DNA of 23,456 nucleotides from assembly GCA_032718475.1 (NCBI GenBank), contig JAUCBJ010002140.1:1-23456 (forward strand), given 5' to 3'. A model generated the notes under the pieces. That model worked only from the letters and a program-made list of their open reading frames with translations. It made no database searches and was not told the origin of the DNA. Positions 1-9,133 of the stretch are shown here, in pieces. The stretch is from Nemertoderma westbladi. Lineage: Eukaryota; Xenacoelomorpha; Nemertodermatida; Nemertodermatidae. The translations under genes and the position numbers were made by a program. The number at the start of each line of letters is the position of its first letter. Position 1 is the first letter of the stretch.

Positions 1-736
1 TAAACTGTTACTTAACAAATCAATAACTCACTACTTAACATGCTCACTTAATTTAATTGCATTAATCATATTGTTTGTACTGTTATTTTACCGTCAGTTA
101 TTAATTGTACCTATTTGTTGATGGAAATATTGCTCTTTGGATAATACGGATAAATCACCCAAATTCCCAATTTTCTTGATACACTACAGGTTAGAGAGAC
201 CGGCTATACATAACAATTGCGATTTATATTAATGTGGTGTGTATTGAATTCAATGTTATTTAGCAGACCCTACGTGAGTCAATTGCTGCTCTCTTTATGT
301 GTGATCAAATATACTGACGGTCGGCAGAATAGTGTGTATGATTGTGATTGGTAACAAAGTATTTCCTAAAGAATACGCTTTATACTTCAATCATAAGCAG
401 TATCGTTGCGTTTTAGTATAAGTCTTAGTTCTGTTTAAATAGATAAAGCGCCACGTCCTAAAGGAACTGTTAATATTTCCCGAAAGCCAATAATATCTGT
501 CAGAGATTAATTATTAACGATCTATCGAATAATACAGTAGGTATACACTGCAACCTTACACTGCAATAATACAATTTAAGCATCCGAATTCAGCCTCCCG
601 GGTGTAGATCCATCGGGTGAATGATCGCGCATGGGCTGCCTTCGGCTAATGTTTTGCGTATTAGCATAAAATATTGTCGTATGCTAAAGTGGTTTTAATT
701 AACTAAAAGACATATAAATTTTGGCAGGTTAAACTG
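1..736. other. AT-rich non-coding sequence
   Basis: No convincing reading frame, RNA gene or terminal repeat was seen. This stretch lies downstream of the minus-strand gene that ends at 737, so part of it may be that gene's 3' untranslated region. I did not find a clear minus-strand AATAAA signal close to the stop codon. Confidence 0.5.
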
Positions 737-1882
737 CTAAAGGTCTTCAAAAGCGCGAACATCAGCTAAACTCACATTTTGTGGCCTAGTAGTTGCGGCC
801 TCGACTAAGTGGGTAGAATTACTTTCAATTTCGCAGGCAACGGGTGGTCTTGTTGGTAATTCATCAGGTGTATTTGATTCTTCGATATCCATATCGATAT
901 TCAATGGTTCTGGGCGATTTTGAAAGTAGGCAACCCGGAGACCTGCCACTTCTTCACGCAGTCCACCGTGTGAAATTTCACTAGTCATTATCTCGTTCTC
1001 TAAATAGTCTTCTGTCATAGCGAATGAATCAAATAAGACAGAGTTTTCATAATCTGATAATATCCGACAATTATCACAAAATGGTTCATTTCTCGGCCTG
1101 GAGGTACTGCACACTGGACAAATTAACCTTCTTCCACATTCTGTGTTATCATTAGATGATGTTTCAGTGGGAATCTTATCTATACATGTAGCTACGGCGA
1201 CCTCAATAACATCTTGATTTATAGTTGAGTCAATAACATTTTGATCTATAGTTGAGTCTTCAACTACCGATAGCTTACAACATAAAATGTCAATACGTGG
1301 TACTCCAACAACACAATTTGCAACACAATATTCATCTAAACATTTGTAGCTCTCAATGGAATCGTTATTCGCATCGACTAAAGTGAAATCGTATTCACTT
1401 GGAGCTGAAGGTAATTTCTTCGCTAACAATGTCCTATTTTTCCCATTAGGAAAGAGTTTATCAATGATAAGATTTTTTACACTTATAATGGGTTGTCGCA
1501 GTGGTACCATAATCCTAAGTGTAGTTGAGGCACCAAGGGGTTTTTTAATTACCGCAGTGCCCCTAAGTGTGTCGACTAAACATTTGAACAGAATGGCTTT
1601 ATCTTTTAACTTTGGGCGCCCCCGCTGTAAGGAACGCAACCTTGAACTTCCTGTACCTTTTGCTTTAGATGAATACATAGGCCTAGAGACAGACTCGTCA
1701 CAACTCATAAAATTCGAATCTACAGTGTTTTCTGAGGAACCCGAAGGAACCTTTTCTAAGGAACCTGAAGACGTACAACTCGGCATACTTGTCCCACAGC
1801 TGGTTGGTCTTTCTGTATCGGAAATAAGATTGTTTAGTTCATGCCGTAAGGCAGTATAAAGCCGCCGTCGCTCATTATCCAT
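737..1882 (-). CDS. Intronless hypothetical protein with AT-hook-like motif and zinc ribbon
   Basis: The open frame runs upstream to 1987, but I place the start at the ATG at 1880-1882, which begins MDNERRRLYTALRHELNNL; the upstream 35 residues are hydrophobic and come from AT-rich, palindromic DNA. The product is 381 residues. Residues 21-80 are Ser/Thr-rich and probably disordered. RGRPKLKDK at 87-95 resembles an AT hook. Residues about 100-200 look globular, with LFPNGKNRTLLAKK near 143-156 and a possible ubiquitin-like fold. A 9-residue in-frame duplication lies near 208-228. Cysteines 255, 258, 269 and 272 form a CPVC/FCDNC zinc ribbon. Stop TAG is at 737-739. Normal amino-acid composition, a long frame and an ordered zinc ribbon support a real gene. 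I do not recognise the family. It could be a host gene, an exon of a larger gene, or an accessory ORF of a DNA transposon. DNA or nucleic-acid binding is inference only. Confidence 0.6.
   Translation of the reverse strand: MDNERRRLYTALRHELNNLISDTERPTSCGTSMPSCTSSGSLEKVPSGSSENTVDSNFMSCDESVSRPMYSSKAKGTGSSRLRSLQRGRPKLKDKAILFKCLVDTLRGTAVIKKPLGASTTLRIMVPLRQPIISVKNLIIDKLFPNGKNRTLLAKKLPSAPSEYDFTLVDANNDSIESYKCLDEYCVANCVVGVPRIDILCCKLSVVEDSTIDQNVIDSTINQDVIEVAVATCIDKIPTETSSNDNTECGRRLICPVCSTSRPRNEPFCDNCRILSDYENSVLFDSFAMTEDYLENEIMTSEISHGGLREEVAGLRVAYFQNRPEPLNIDMDIEESNTPDELPTRPPVACEIESNSTHLVEAATTRPQNVSLADVRAFEDL
1204..1257 (-). repeat. In-frame 27-bp tandem duplication inside the coding frame
   Basis: Two adjacent 27-bp copies (1204-1230 and 1231-1257) differ at two positions. 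They keep frame and give the repeated protein motif DSTIDQNVI / DSTINQDVI just before the zinc ribbon. Frame-preserving divergence fits a coding sequence under selection. Confidence 0.8.
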
Positions 1883-1936
1883 GACGCCGCCCAATACTAC
1901 AATAACATACGTGTAGGCTCTATTGCTATTGATTAT

Positions 1937-1980
1937 ACAGTATATATGTACTGATACTGCACTTAAAGTACATATACTGT
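1937..1980. repeat. Imperfect inverted repeat upstream of the minus-strand gene
   Basis: The arms ACAGTATATATGTACT (1937-1952) and AGTACATATACTGT (1967-1980) are reverse complements apart from a 2-bp gap. They sit about 55-100 bp upstream of the chosen ATG of the minus-strand gene. The arms contain TATA-like sequence, so they could be part of its promoter, but AT-rich palindromes are common in this DNA. Confidence 0.45.
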
Positions 1981-2286
1981 ACAGCATGTACCGGTATGTA
2001 GCGCACTACTTTACTTTACTGCGTTACACTAAACACACCCTCATCCACAGTACAGTTAGCATCAGTGAAAGACTCTTACTCTTGCAGTTGGTGTCAGGTT
2101 TGTATAGTCCAATATGATAATAGGCCTTTCTTCCCTTCCCTACACATACCAACCGTACCGGTATCTACCTACAGCTAATATTATGAAGGGGAGACTGAAG
2201 GGGAGACTGAAAGTGAAAATCTTTCGATAGGCCTTCTGTCTTCACTTCAACAAGCCAGAAGAAAGCGGGAAATTCAAATTATACTT
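1981..2286. other. Non-coding sequence with a short tandem duplication
   Basis: Contains two exact tandem copies of AAGGGGAGACTG (2186-2209). No gene was seen. A short open frame on the plus strand at 1923-2117 has no recognisable features and overlaps the putative upstream region of the minus-strand gene. Confidence 0.5.
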
Positions 2287-2513
2287 TATAAAACATTATT
2301 TTTTTTTAGCAAAACATTAATTTTTTTTTAGCAAAACATTAATTTTTTTTAGCAAAACATTAATTTTTTTTTAGCAAAACATTAATTTTTTTTAGCAAAA
2401 CATTAATTTTTTTTTAGCAAAACATTAATTTTTTTTAACAAAACATTAACTTTTTTTTAGCAAAACATTAATTTTTTTTAGCAAAACATTAATTTAAACA
2501 TTATTTTTTTTTT
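2287..2513. repeat. AT-rich minisatellite of alternating 22/21-bp units
   Basis: About nine copies of a unit whose core is GCAAAACATTAATTTTTTTT. Unit starts fall at 2309, 2331, 2352, 2374, 2395, 2417, 2438, 2460 and 2481, so unit lengths alternate strictly 22, 21, 22, 21, and so on. This is the mark of growth by a 43-bp dimer. Degenerate copies occur on both edges. The array lies just past the 3' end (minus-strand sense) of the LINE fragment at 2530-2840 and could have grown from that element's A/T-rich tail; that link is inference. Confidence 0.9.
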
Positions 2514-2529
2514 ACAAACTTAAATAACT

Positions 2530-2840
2530 TTTTTTAAACGTTTAAAAAAAAAATGCAATAATTGGCCGCAACTCGCCACCGTATTAAAAAGACATAGACA
2601 AACAAAATTTACATAGTTCAATCATTAAAAATACTAATCATAATCATTAATACAGTATAAACTTATATAAAATATAACCGAATAAAGTAAAAATAAAATA
2701 AGGCAAGTGAACTGATATTAATCTAAATTTCTAATAAACAGACAATATTTTAAAATATCAATATCTTTTACCCGACTTTTAAAAACATTTATTTTGGGAG
2801 AGTTAACTACTTCTACAGGTAATTTGTTCCATATATCAAT
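2530..2840 (-). mobile_element. 3' end of a CR1/jockey-like LINE
   Basis: Reading the minus strand from 2840, a 40-codon open stretch ends in TAA at 2718-2720. It includes DIWNKLPVEVVNSPKINVFK, the motif that closes reverse transcriptase ORFs of CR1/jockey-type LINEs (WN.LP..VV..P....FK). Downstream to about 2530 is probably the 3' untranslated region, followed directly by the AT-rich minisatellite. Upstream, the coding sequence is cut abruptly at 2840/2841 by unrelated repeat DNA. It may be the tail of the same LINE whose reverse transcriptase lies at 4850-6249 on the same strand, separated by later insertions, or it may be a separate copy. Confidence 0.7.
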
Positions 2841-3097
2841 GGGGATCCGCTAGAGACTCAGAAGTAATGACATAGGCCTACCGGTACGGTACTGCTGTAC
2901 AGTGCTGCACTGGTAAGTACGAAATTGCAGAATAACAATTTGACACCACCTAGCGGATTAACATATGATTGTATATCGAATGAATACATTTATAGCATGG
3001 GATATGGGGTCCAAACTAGACATGCCCCATTTGCTCTATATGAACCGTATGCCAAGGCTTGCCGACTACGTGCTGCGCGAAGTCCCCACGAACGTGT
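2841..3097 (+). repeat. 257-bp direct repeat, copy 1
   Basis: This block recurs at 3800-4056, offset 959 bp, with one difference seen (G at 3019, T at 3978). It starts GGGGATCCGCTAG. A small internal inverted repeat, ATCCGCTAG (2845-2853) and CTAGCGGAT (2950-2958), bounds its first 115 bp. Short open frames inside it occur in both copies and look incidental. Part of it (3024-3089) also occurs inverted at 3449-3508. The near-identity implies recent duplication or a mobile unit. Confidence 0.9.
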
Positions 3098-3448
3098 AAT
3101 CTGGCATATCGTTTAAATAATTTGAAATTATGACCTCTATCTGTCTATTGCTACATTCACCATTTCCATACGTAAAAAAATCATCAAAATTTAAATCAAC
3201 ACAGCTGTAGCATGCCGTAGACTTTAAAGTATACTAATAAAATATTTTTTTTGTTATTTTTTTTGTGACATTTTTGTACTAACTATAAATTAGGAATTAT
3301 TCAGTATACTATATAGCCGCCATTCATTGTCTGTTCAACTATGGTTTGGAAAACATGACAGACAATATATACTTACTTCTCAATTAGCACTGATGAGTGT
3401 TAACTTTCTTGATTATATTTGTTGCTATGAGACCGATCACATTCTAGT

Positions 3449-3790
3449 GTGGGGCGAGACACGTAGTCGGCGAGCCTTGGCATACGGTTCATATAGGGCA
3501 AATGGGGCGTCCGTCTGTCTGTCTGTCTGTCTGGTAAATGTTTGAACGCGAATATCTCGGCATCGCTGGTTCGGAATTGAACCAAACTTAGTAGGTAAGT
3601 AGTAGAGAGAAAGTTTAGAAAGTTTGTAAAGTTTGGTGAAAAATCATGCAGTCTGACGTCAGCTACGACAGATTATGTGGTTTTTAGAAAATGTTAAATT
3701 TCTCGGGAAGGCCTCATTTTCCTGAGCTGAAATTTTGGTGGCCTGTAGAGAATCATGAAGTCTATCTTTTACGAAATTAAAAAGTTAAGA
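3449..3790 (-). repeat. Inverted repeat fragment plus TCTG-rich dispersed repeat
   Basis: Positions 3449-3508 are a diverged reverse complement of 3024-3089 in the direct repeat. They are followed by a GTCTGTCT simple-repeat run (about 3510-3531) and a stretch containing GCGAATATCTCGG and TTCGGAATTGAACC. The order of TCTG run, then 'gcgaatatctcgg', then 'gaaccaaactta' resembles dispersed repeats common in invertebrate genomes. The class is not determined; it may be the inner end of a non-autonomous DNA transposon. Confidence 0.5.
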
Positions 3791-3799
3791 CATTTAATT

Positions 3800-4056
3800 G
3801 GGGATCCGCTAGAGACTCAGAAGTAATGACATAGGCCTACCGGTACGGTACTGCTGTACAGTGCTGCACTGGTAAGTACGAAATTGCAGAATAACAATTT
3901 GACACCACCTAGCGGATTAACATATGATTGTATATCGAATGAATACATTTATAGCATGGGATATGGGGTCCAAACTATACATGCCCCATTTGCTCTATAT
4001 GAACCGTATGCCAAGGCTTGCCGACTACGTGCTGCGCGAAGTCCCCACGAACGTGT
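3800..4056 (+). repeat. 257-bp direct repeat, copy 2
   Basis: Partner of 2841-3097, identical but for the base noted there. The two copies flank a 702-bp interior. The arrangement resembles a small LTR-type element, but the ends are not TG...CA and no short target duplication was seen outside them. A tandem duplication of a composite repeat is an equal alternative. Confidence 0.9.
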
Positions 4057-4849
4057 TTCTATGGCCACTGCTACATCTCGTATGATATATTACCAAATGA
4101 TATATATAAAAATGATTAATTAAGGCCATGTTTGTTTGCTACCTTTGGGTTTCGTGATTGTTAAAAAAAATATATTTTTTTCATTATGACTAAAGAATTT
4201 ATAATTATGAATTAATTAGAAATTTTTGGAAAACTTTTTGGGAAAAGTGATTAGTTATTGCTGCCATTTAATTAACCGATTTATTAATTAAAATACATTT
4301 GACTGCCTGTATTGATTAGATTGTATCTATTTGCATTAAGGATTATATTGTGATGACAGAATATCAATTATTTGCACAATTTGTTTAATTTCAATGTTTT
4401 TCATATATTATATTAATTTATTTTGTCCGATTTTAATGTCTTATTTATCAATTTAATAGGAATGGTTACTTACTTACTTGCTGATTTCTGGACCATAATT
4501 GATTCTGTAGTTCTGTAATTCTGTAGTATTGGTCTATTATATATATTTTAACACTTTTACAGGATGTGTCAACTTTGGGTTGTTTACTTACAGTGCAAAA
4601 TGAGTAATAGTTAATTTATTATTGTTAGTAATTCTAAGATAAGTGGTTTTATATGATTGGAAATTTAATCATATTTAAATACAACTTTATATATTATAAA
4701 TGAGCTTTGTGGCCTTTAATTTACGCCACTTGGTGTAGTTTTCTGTAATTGTTATACTTACCATAATGAATATTAATTGTTTATTTATATTTTGTTTGTT
4801 TTGTTACCTTGGTGGAAATTTAATACACCATTTGAAGTTAATTAATAAA
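4057..4849. other. AT-rich sequence, possibly degraded LINE
   Basis: No gene seen. Minus-strand translation near 4690-4760 gives short stretches (YTKWRKLKATKL) that vaguely recall the RGH.xKL block near the end of CR1/jockey reverse transcriptases. The LINE may therefore continue here in a heavily decayed form. Confidence 0.3.
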
Positions 4850-6249
4850 ATAAAATGTTTTTTTGATATTTATAATATTGTAAACCATTTTTAAATCTGA
4901 TATATGACGGCGCATTTCAAGTGGTTGTAACTGTAGATACGTTAATCGACAAAGGTAACTCTTGCGATCTAGTTTACAGCGAGCAAAAAGACTCCGGGTA
5001 AAAAAGCGCTGTACTTATTCAATCAAGTCAATAGTTCCAACGTTGAATGGTGAGGTTACTGGTGTACAACACTCAAGTAATGGAGTAATGGACGCACATA
5101 AGCCTTGTAAGCGGTTAGTAGTTAGTAGAGCCTTTATATTCGAAGTATAAAAACATCGGAAAATCATATTAACTATTTTAGATGCTTTTTTAACTTGCTC
5201 TCTAAAATATAAATTAAATTTTAAATTATTAGTTATTGTAATTCCGAGATCTCTGCATGACTCATCACTTGGCAATCATTTGTTAAACACGGGGTGGTAC
5301 TACTACTTGTTGAAATATGAAGAACTGAACATTTATGGGCAGCAATTGTAATTTGCCACTTAGTCGCCCGGTCTTCCAACTGATTCAATGCCAATGACAA
5401 TGACAATGATTGCCCTTCACAGTTTTCGCTGTACAACTTTAAATCATCTGCAAATAATTTACATACAATGTTAGAGCCATAACTAACTTACTAACTTCGA
5501 GTGTACTACAGAGTCAAATGCTTTGGCGAAATCTATATACGGGTAACATCTATAGAATTTTTATTGTCTAATAATTTAAACCAATCGTTAGTGCATTCTA
5601 ATAGTTGAGTACAAGTGCTTCTACCTTTTAGAAAACCGTGCTGTAGTAATAATATTATTTTCACGTAAATAATCTAAAATTTCATTTTTAATGCAAGTTT
5701 CCATAATTTTAAAACAAATAGAAGTAAGAGAGACCGGTCGGTAATTATATGGATCTGTGTGATCTTCGTTCTTGAAAAGTGGGATAATATTAACCAAACT
5801 CTAGGTACGGCACTGGTTTGAAAATACGTTAAATAAAATAGACAAGGGCAGGGCACCGACATACAATGAGGCAGCTTAGCGAAAATATAACTTGGGAACC
5901 CATCTGGGGTTCTACTGCATTTAGCCTCCAGCTTACGAAGAACTGAAAAAATAGTACTGGGTGAAAAATCGACTGCACATTTGTTACTATACGTTGGAAC
6001 TCTACGGTTGAACTCCGGTATAGATCTATTATCTACGGTGAAATTTTCTATAAAAATATTAGATAAAATAGTTGCTCTAGTAGAGTCATCTACTATTACG
6101 TTACCATTCACCTTAAAGGCCGATATGCCACAATTAACATTACGTTTTGCATTTACATAATTAATAATTGCACCGGGTGTACCAGAACTTAAAATCTTAT
6201 TTTCACGAATACAAGCCGCGCGGAATGTAGCAGCTTTTACTTCTTTAGC
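4850..6249 (-). pseudogene. Decayed CR1/jockey-like LINE reverse transcriptase
   Basis: The minus strand carries ordered reverse transcriptase motifs in shifting frames. From 6249: KAATFRAACIRENKIL and NGNVIVDDS (pre-RT linker); RTPDGFPSYIFAKL near 5900-5930; a broken 'NYRPVSL' block near 5735; QHGFLKGRSTCTQLLE (about 5590-5640); YIDFAKAFDSVVHSKL (domain A, about 5490-5535); KLFADDLKLYS (domain C, about 5430-5460); DLGITITNNLKF (about 5210-5245); then RLTYLQLQPLEMRRH (about 4905-4950). At least four frameshifts are needed. Domains A and C are only about 17 codons apart instead of roughly 100, so the middle of the palm, including the domain B region, is deleted. The element cannot be active. 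Its 5' part (endonuclease) is missing; the frame runs straight into the 31-bp array. Confidence 0.9.
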
Positions 6250-6260
6250 ACATATATTAA
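6207..6260 (-). other. LINE segment that seeded spacers in the 31-bp array
   Basis: This 54-bp coding stretch of the decayed LINE (minus-strand sense NICAKEVKAATFRAACI) recurs four times inside the adjacent array at 6717-6770, 7017-7070, 7974-8027 and 8274-8327. The spacer copies carry T where the LINE has G at 6223. On the minus strand the reading frame can be followed from here a few codons into the repeat unit. Confidence 0.9.
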
Positions 6261-6278
6261 GCTGTGTGGCGCCATATT

Positions 6279-7505
6279 AAACTCTACTCTACCTGTTGCT
6301 GTGTGGCGCCATATTAAACTCTACTCTACCTGTTGCTGTGTGGCGCCAACTCTACTCTACCTGTTGCTGTGTGGCGCCAACTCTACTCTACCTGTTGCTG
6401 TGTGGCGCCAACTCTACTCTACCTGTTGCTGTGTGGCGCCGTACTCTACCTGTTGCTGTGTGGCGCCATATTAAACTCTACTCTACCTGTTGCTGTGTGG
6501 CGCCAACTCTACTCTACCTGTTGCGGTGTGGCGCCGTACTCTACCTGTTGCTGTGTGGCGCCAACTCTACTCTACCTGTTGCTGTGTGGCGCCAACTCTA
6601 CTCTACCTGTTGCTGTGTGGCGCCAACTCTACTCTACCTGTTGCTGTGTGGCGCCAACTCTACTCTACCTGTTGCTGTGTGGCGCCAACTCTACTCTACC
6701 TGTTGCTGTGTGGCGCGAATACAAGCCGCGCGTAATGTAGCAGCTTTTACTTCTTTAGCACATATATTAAACTCTACTCTACCTGTTGCTGTGTGGCGCC
6801 AACTCTACTCTACCTGTTGCTGTGTGGCGCCAACTCTACTCTACCTGTTGCTGTGTGGCGCCAACTCTACTCTACCTGTTGCTGTGTGGCGCCAACTCTA
6901 CTCTACCTGTTGCTGTGTGGCGCCAACTCTACTCTACCTGTTGCTGTGTGGCGCCAACTCTACTCTACCTGTTGCTGTGTGGCGCCAACTCTACTCTACC
7001 TGTTGCTGTGTGGCGCGAATACAAGCCGCGCGTAATGTAGCAGCTTTTACTTCTTTAGCACATATATTAAACTCTACTCTACCTGTTGCTGTGTGGCGCC
7101 AACTCTACTCTACCTGTTGCTGTGTGGCGCCAACTCTACTCTACCTGTTGCTGTGTGGCGCCAACTCTACTCTACCTGTTGCTGTGTGGCGCCAACTCTA
7201 CTCTACCTGTTGCTGTGTGGCGCCAACTCTACTCTACCTGTTGCTGTGTGGCGCCAACTCTACTCTACCTGTTGCTGTGTGGCGCCAACTCTACTCTACC
7301 TGTTGCTGTGTGGCGCCAACTCTACTCTACCTGTTGCTGTGTGGCGCCAACTCTACTCTACCTGTTGCTGTGTGGCGCCAACTCTACTCTACCTGTTGCT
7401 GTGTGGCGCCGTACTCTACCTGTTGCTGTGTGGCGCCATATTAAACTCTACTCTACCTGTTGCTGTGTGGCGCCAACTCTACTCTACCTGTTGCTGTGTG
7501 GCGCC
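6279..7505. repeat. 1257-bp higher-order repeat, copy 1
   Basis: The order of unit variants and spacers here matches 7536-8762 at a constant offset of 1257 bp, including the private TTGCGG variant (6525 and 7782). I saw no difference over about 1227 bp. Inside it, two spacers lie exactly 300 bp apart (6717 and 7017), a smaller higher-order unit of spacer plus eight 31-bp repeats. Confidence 0.85.
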
Positions 7506-7535
7506 AACTCTACTCTACCTGTTGCTGTGTGGCGC

Positions 7536-8762
7536 CAACTCTACTCTACCTGTTGCTGTGTGGCGCCATATTAAACTCTACTCTACCTGTTGCTGTGTGG
7601 CGCCAACTCTACTCTACCTGTTGCTGTGTGGCGCCAACTCTACTCTACCTGTTGCTGTGTGGCGCCAACTCTACTCTACCTGTTGCTGTGTGGCGCCGTA
7701 CTCTACCTGTTGCTGTGTGGCGCCATATTAAACTCTACTCTACCTGTTGCTGTGTGGCGCCAACTCTACTCTACCTGTTGCGGTGTGGCGCCGTACTCTA
7801 CCTGTTGCTGTGTGGCGCCAACTCTACTCTACCTGTTGCTGTGTGGCGCCAACTCTACTCTACCTGTTGCTGTGTGGCGCCAACTCTACTCTACCTGTTG
7901 CTGTGTGGCGCCAACTCTACTCTACCTGTTGCTGTGTGGCGCCAACTCTACTCTACCTGTTGCTGTGTGGCGCGAATACAAGCCGCGCGTAATGTAGCAG
8001 CTTTTACTTCTTTAGCACATATATTAAACTCTACTCTACCTGTTGCTGTGTGGCGCCAACTCTACTCTACCTGTTGCTGTGTGGCGCCAACTCTACTCTA
8101 CCTGTTGCTGTGTGGCGCCAACTCTACTCTACCTGTTGCTGTGTGGCGCCAACTCTACTCTACCTGTTGCTGTGTGGCGCCAACTCTACTCTACCTGTTG
8201 CTGTGTGGCGCCAACTCTACTCTACCTGTTGCTGTGTGGCGCCAACTCTACTCTACCTGTTGCTGTGTGGCGCGAATACAAGCCGCGCGTAATGTAGCAG
8301 CTTTTACTTCTTTAGCACATATATTAAACTCTACTCTACCTGTTGCTGTGTGGCGCCAACTCTACTCTACCTGTTGCTGTGTGGCGCCAACTCTACTCTA
8401 CCTGTTGCTGTGTGGCGCCAACTCTACTCTACCTGTTGCTGTGTGGCGCCAACTCTACTCTACCTGTTGCTGTGTGGCGCCAACTCTACTCTACCTGTTG
8501 CTGTGTGGCGCCAACTCTACTCTACCTGTTGCTGTGTGGCGCCAACTCTACTCTACCTGTTGCTGTGTGGCGCCAACTCTACTCTACCTGTTGCTGTGTG
8601 GCGCCAACTCTACTCTACCTGTTGCTGTGTGGCGCCAACTCTACTCTACCTGTTGCTGTGTGGCGCCGTACTCTACCTGTTGCTGTGTGGCGCCATATTA
8701 AACTCTACTCTACCTGTTGCTGTGTGGCGCCAACTCTACTCTACCTGTTGCTGTGTGGCGCC
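7536..8762. repeat. 1257-bp higher-order repeat, copy 2
   Basis: Second copy of the block at 6279-7505, with spacers at 7974 and 8274. The two copies diverge at their outer edges (A at 7506 against G at 8763). The right part of the array, to 9133, has variant units but no spacers. Confidence 0.85.
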
Positions 8763-9133
8763 GTACTCTACCTGTTGCTGTGTGGCGCCAACTCTACTCT
8801 ACCTGTTGCTGTGTGGCGCCAACTCTACTCTACCTGTTGCTGTGTGGCGCCAACTCTACTCTACCTGTTGCTGTGTGGCGCCAACTCTACTCTACCTGTT
8901 GCTGTGTGGCGCCAACTCTACTCTACTTGTTGCTGTGTGGCGCCAACTCTACTCTACCTGTTGCTGTGTGGCGCCGTACTCTACCTGTTGCTGTGTGGCG
9001 CCATATTAAACTCTACTCTACCTGTTGCTGTGTGGCGCCAACTCTACTCTACCTGTTGCTGTGTGGCGCCAACTCTACCTGTTGCTGTGTGGCGCCATAT
9101 TAAACTCTACTCTACCTGTTGCTGTGTGGCGCC

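Larger units (their letters stand above)
6261..9133. repeat. 31-bp minisatellite array with higher-order structure
   Basis: Tandem copies of a 31-bp unit with core CTACCTGTTGCTGTGTGG ending in the palindrome GGCGCC; by length about 85 copies. Common variants are a 27-bp unit (GTACTCTACC start) and a 37-bp unit with inserted ATATTA. Rare point variants include G at 6525 and 7782 (TTGCGG) and a T (CTACTTG) near 8935. Four 54-bp spacers derived from the adjacent LINE interrupt the array. All long plus-strand open frames here are repeat artefacts: no stop codon arises in any plus frame of the unit, and the predicted peptides are just the unit read in rotating frames (LYSTCCCVAP, TLLYLLLCGA, NSTLPVAVWRQ). 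Confidence 0.97.

Noticed and set aside
1356-1859. Plus-strand 167-codon open frame
   Set aside because: It lies fully antisense to the zinc-ribbon protein, whose composition and motif make the minus strand the coding one.
2925-4123. Short open frames starting MQNNNLTPPSGL in both 257-bp repeats
   Set aside because: They recur only because the DNA is duplicated, run into unrelated flanks, and have no domain features.
6261-9133. Possible CRISPR array
   Set aside because: The repeats are contiguous with no unique spacers; the four 54-bp spacers are identical to one another and come from the neighbouring LINE. The genome is also animal.
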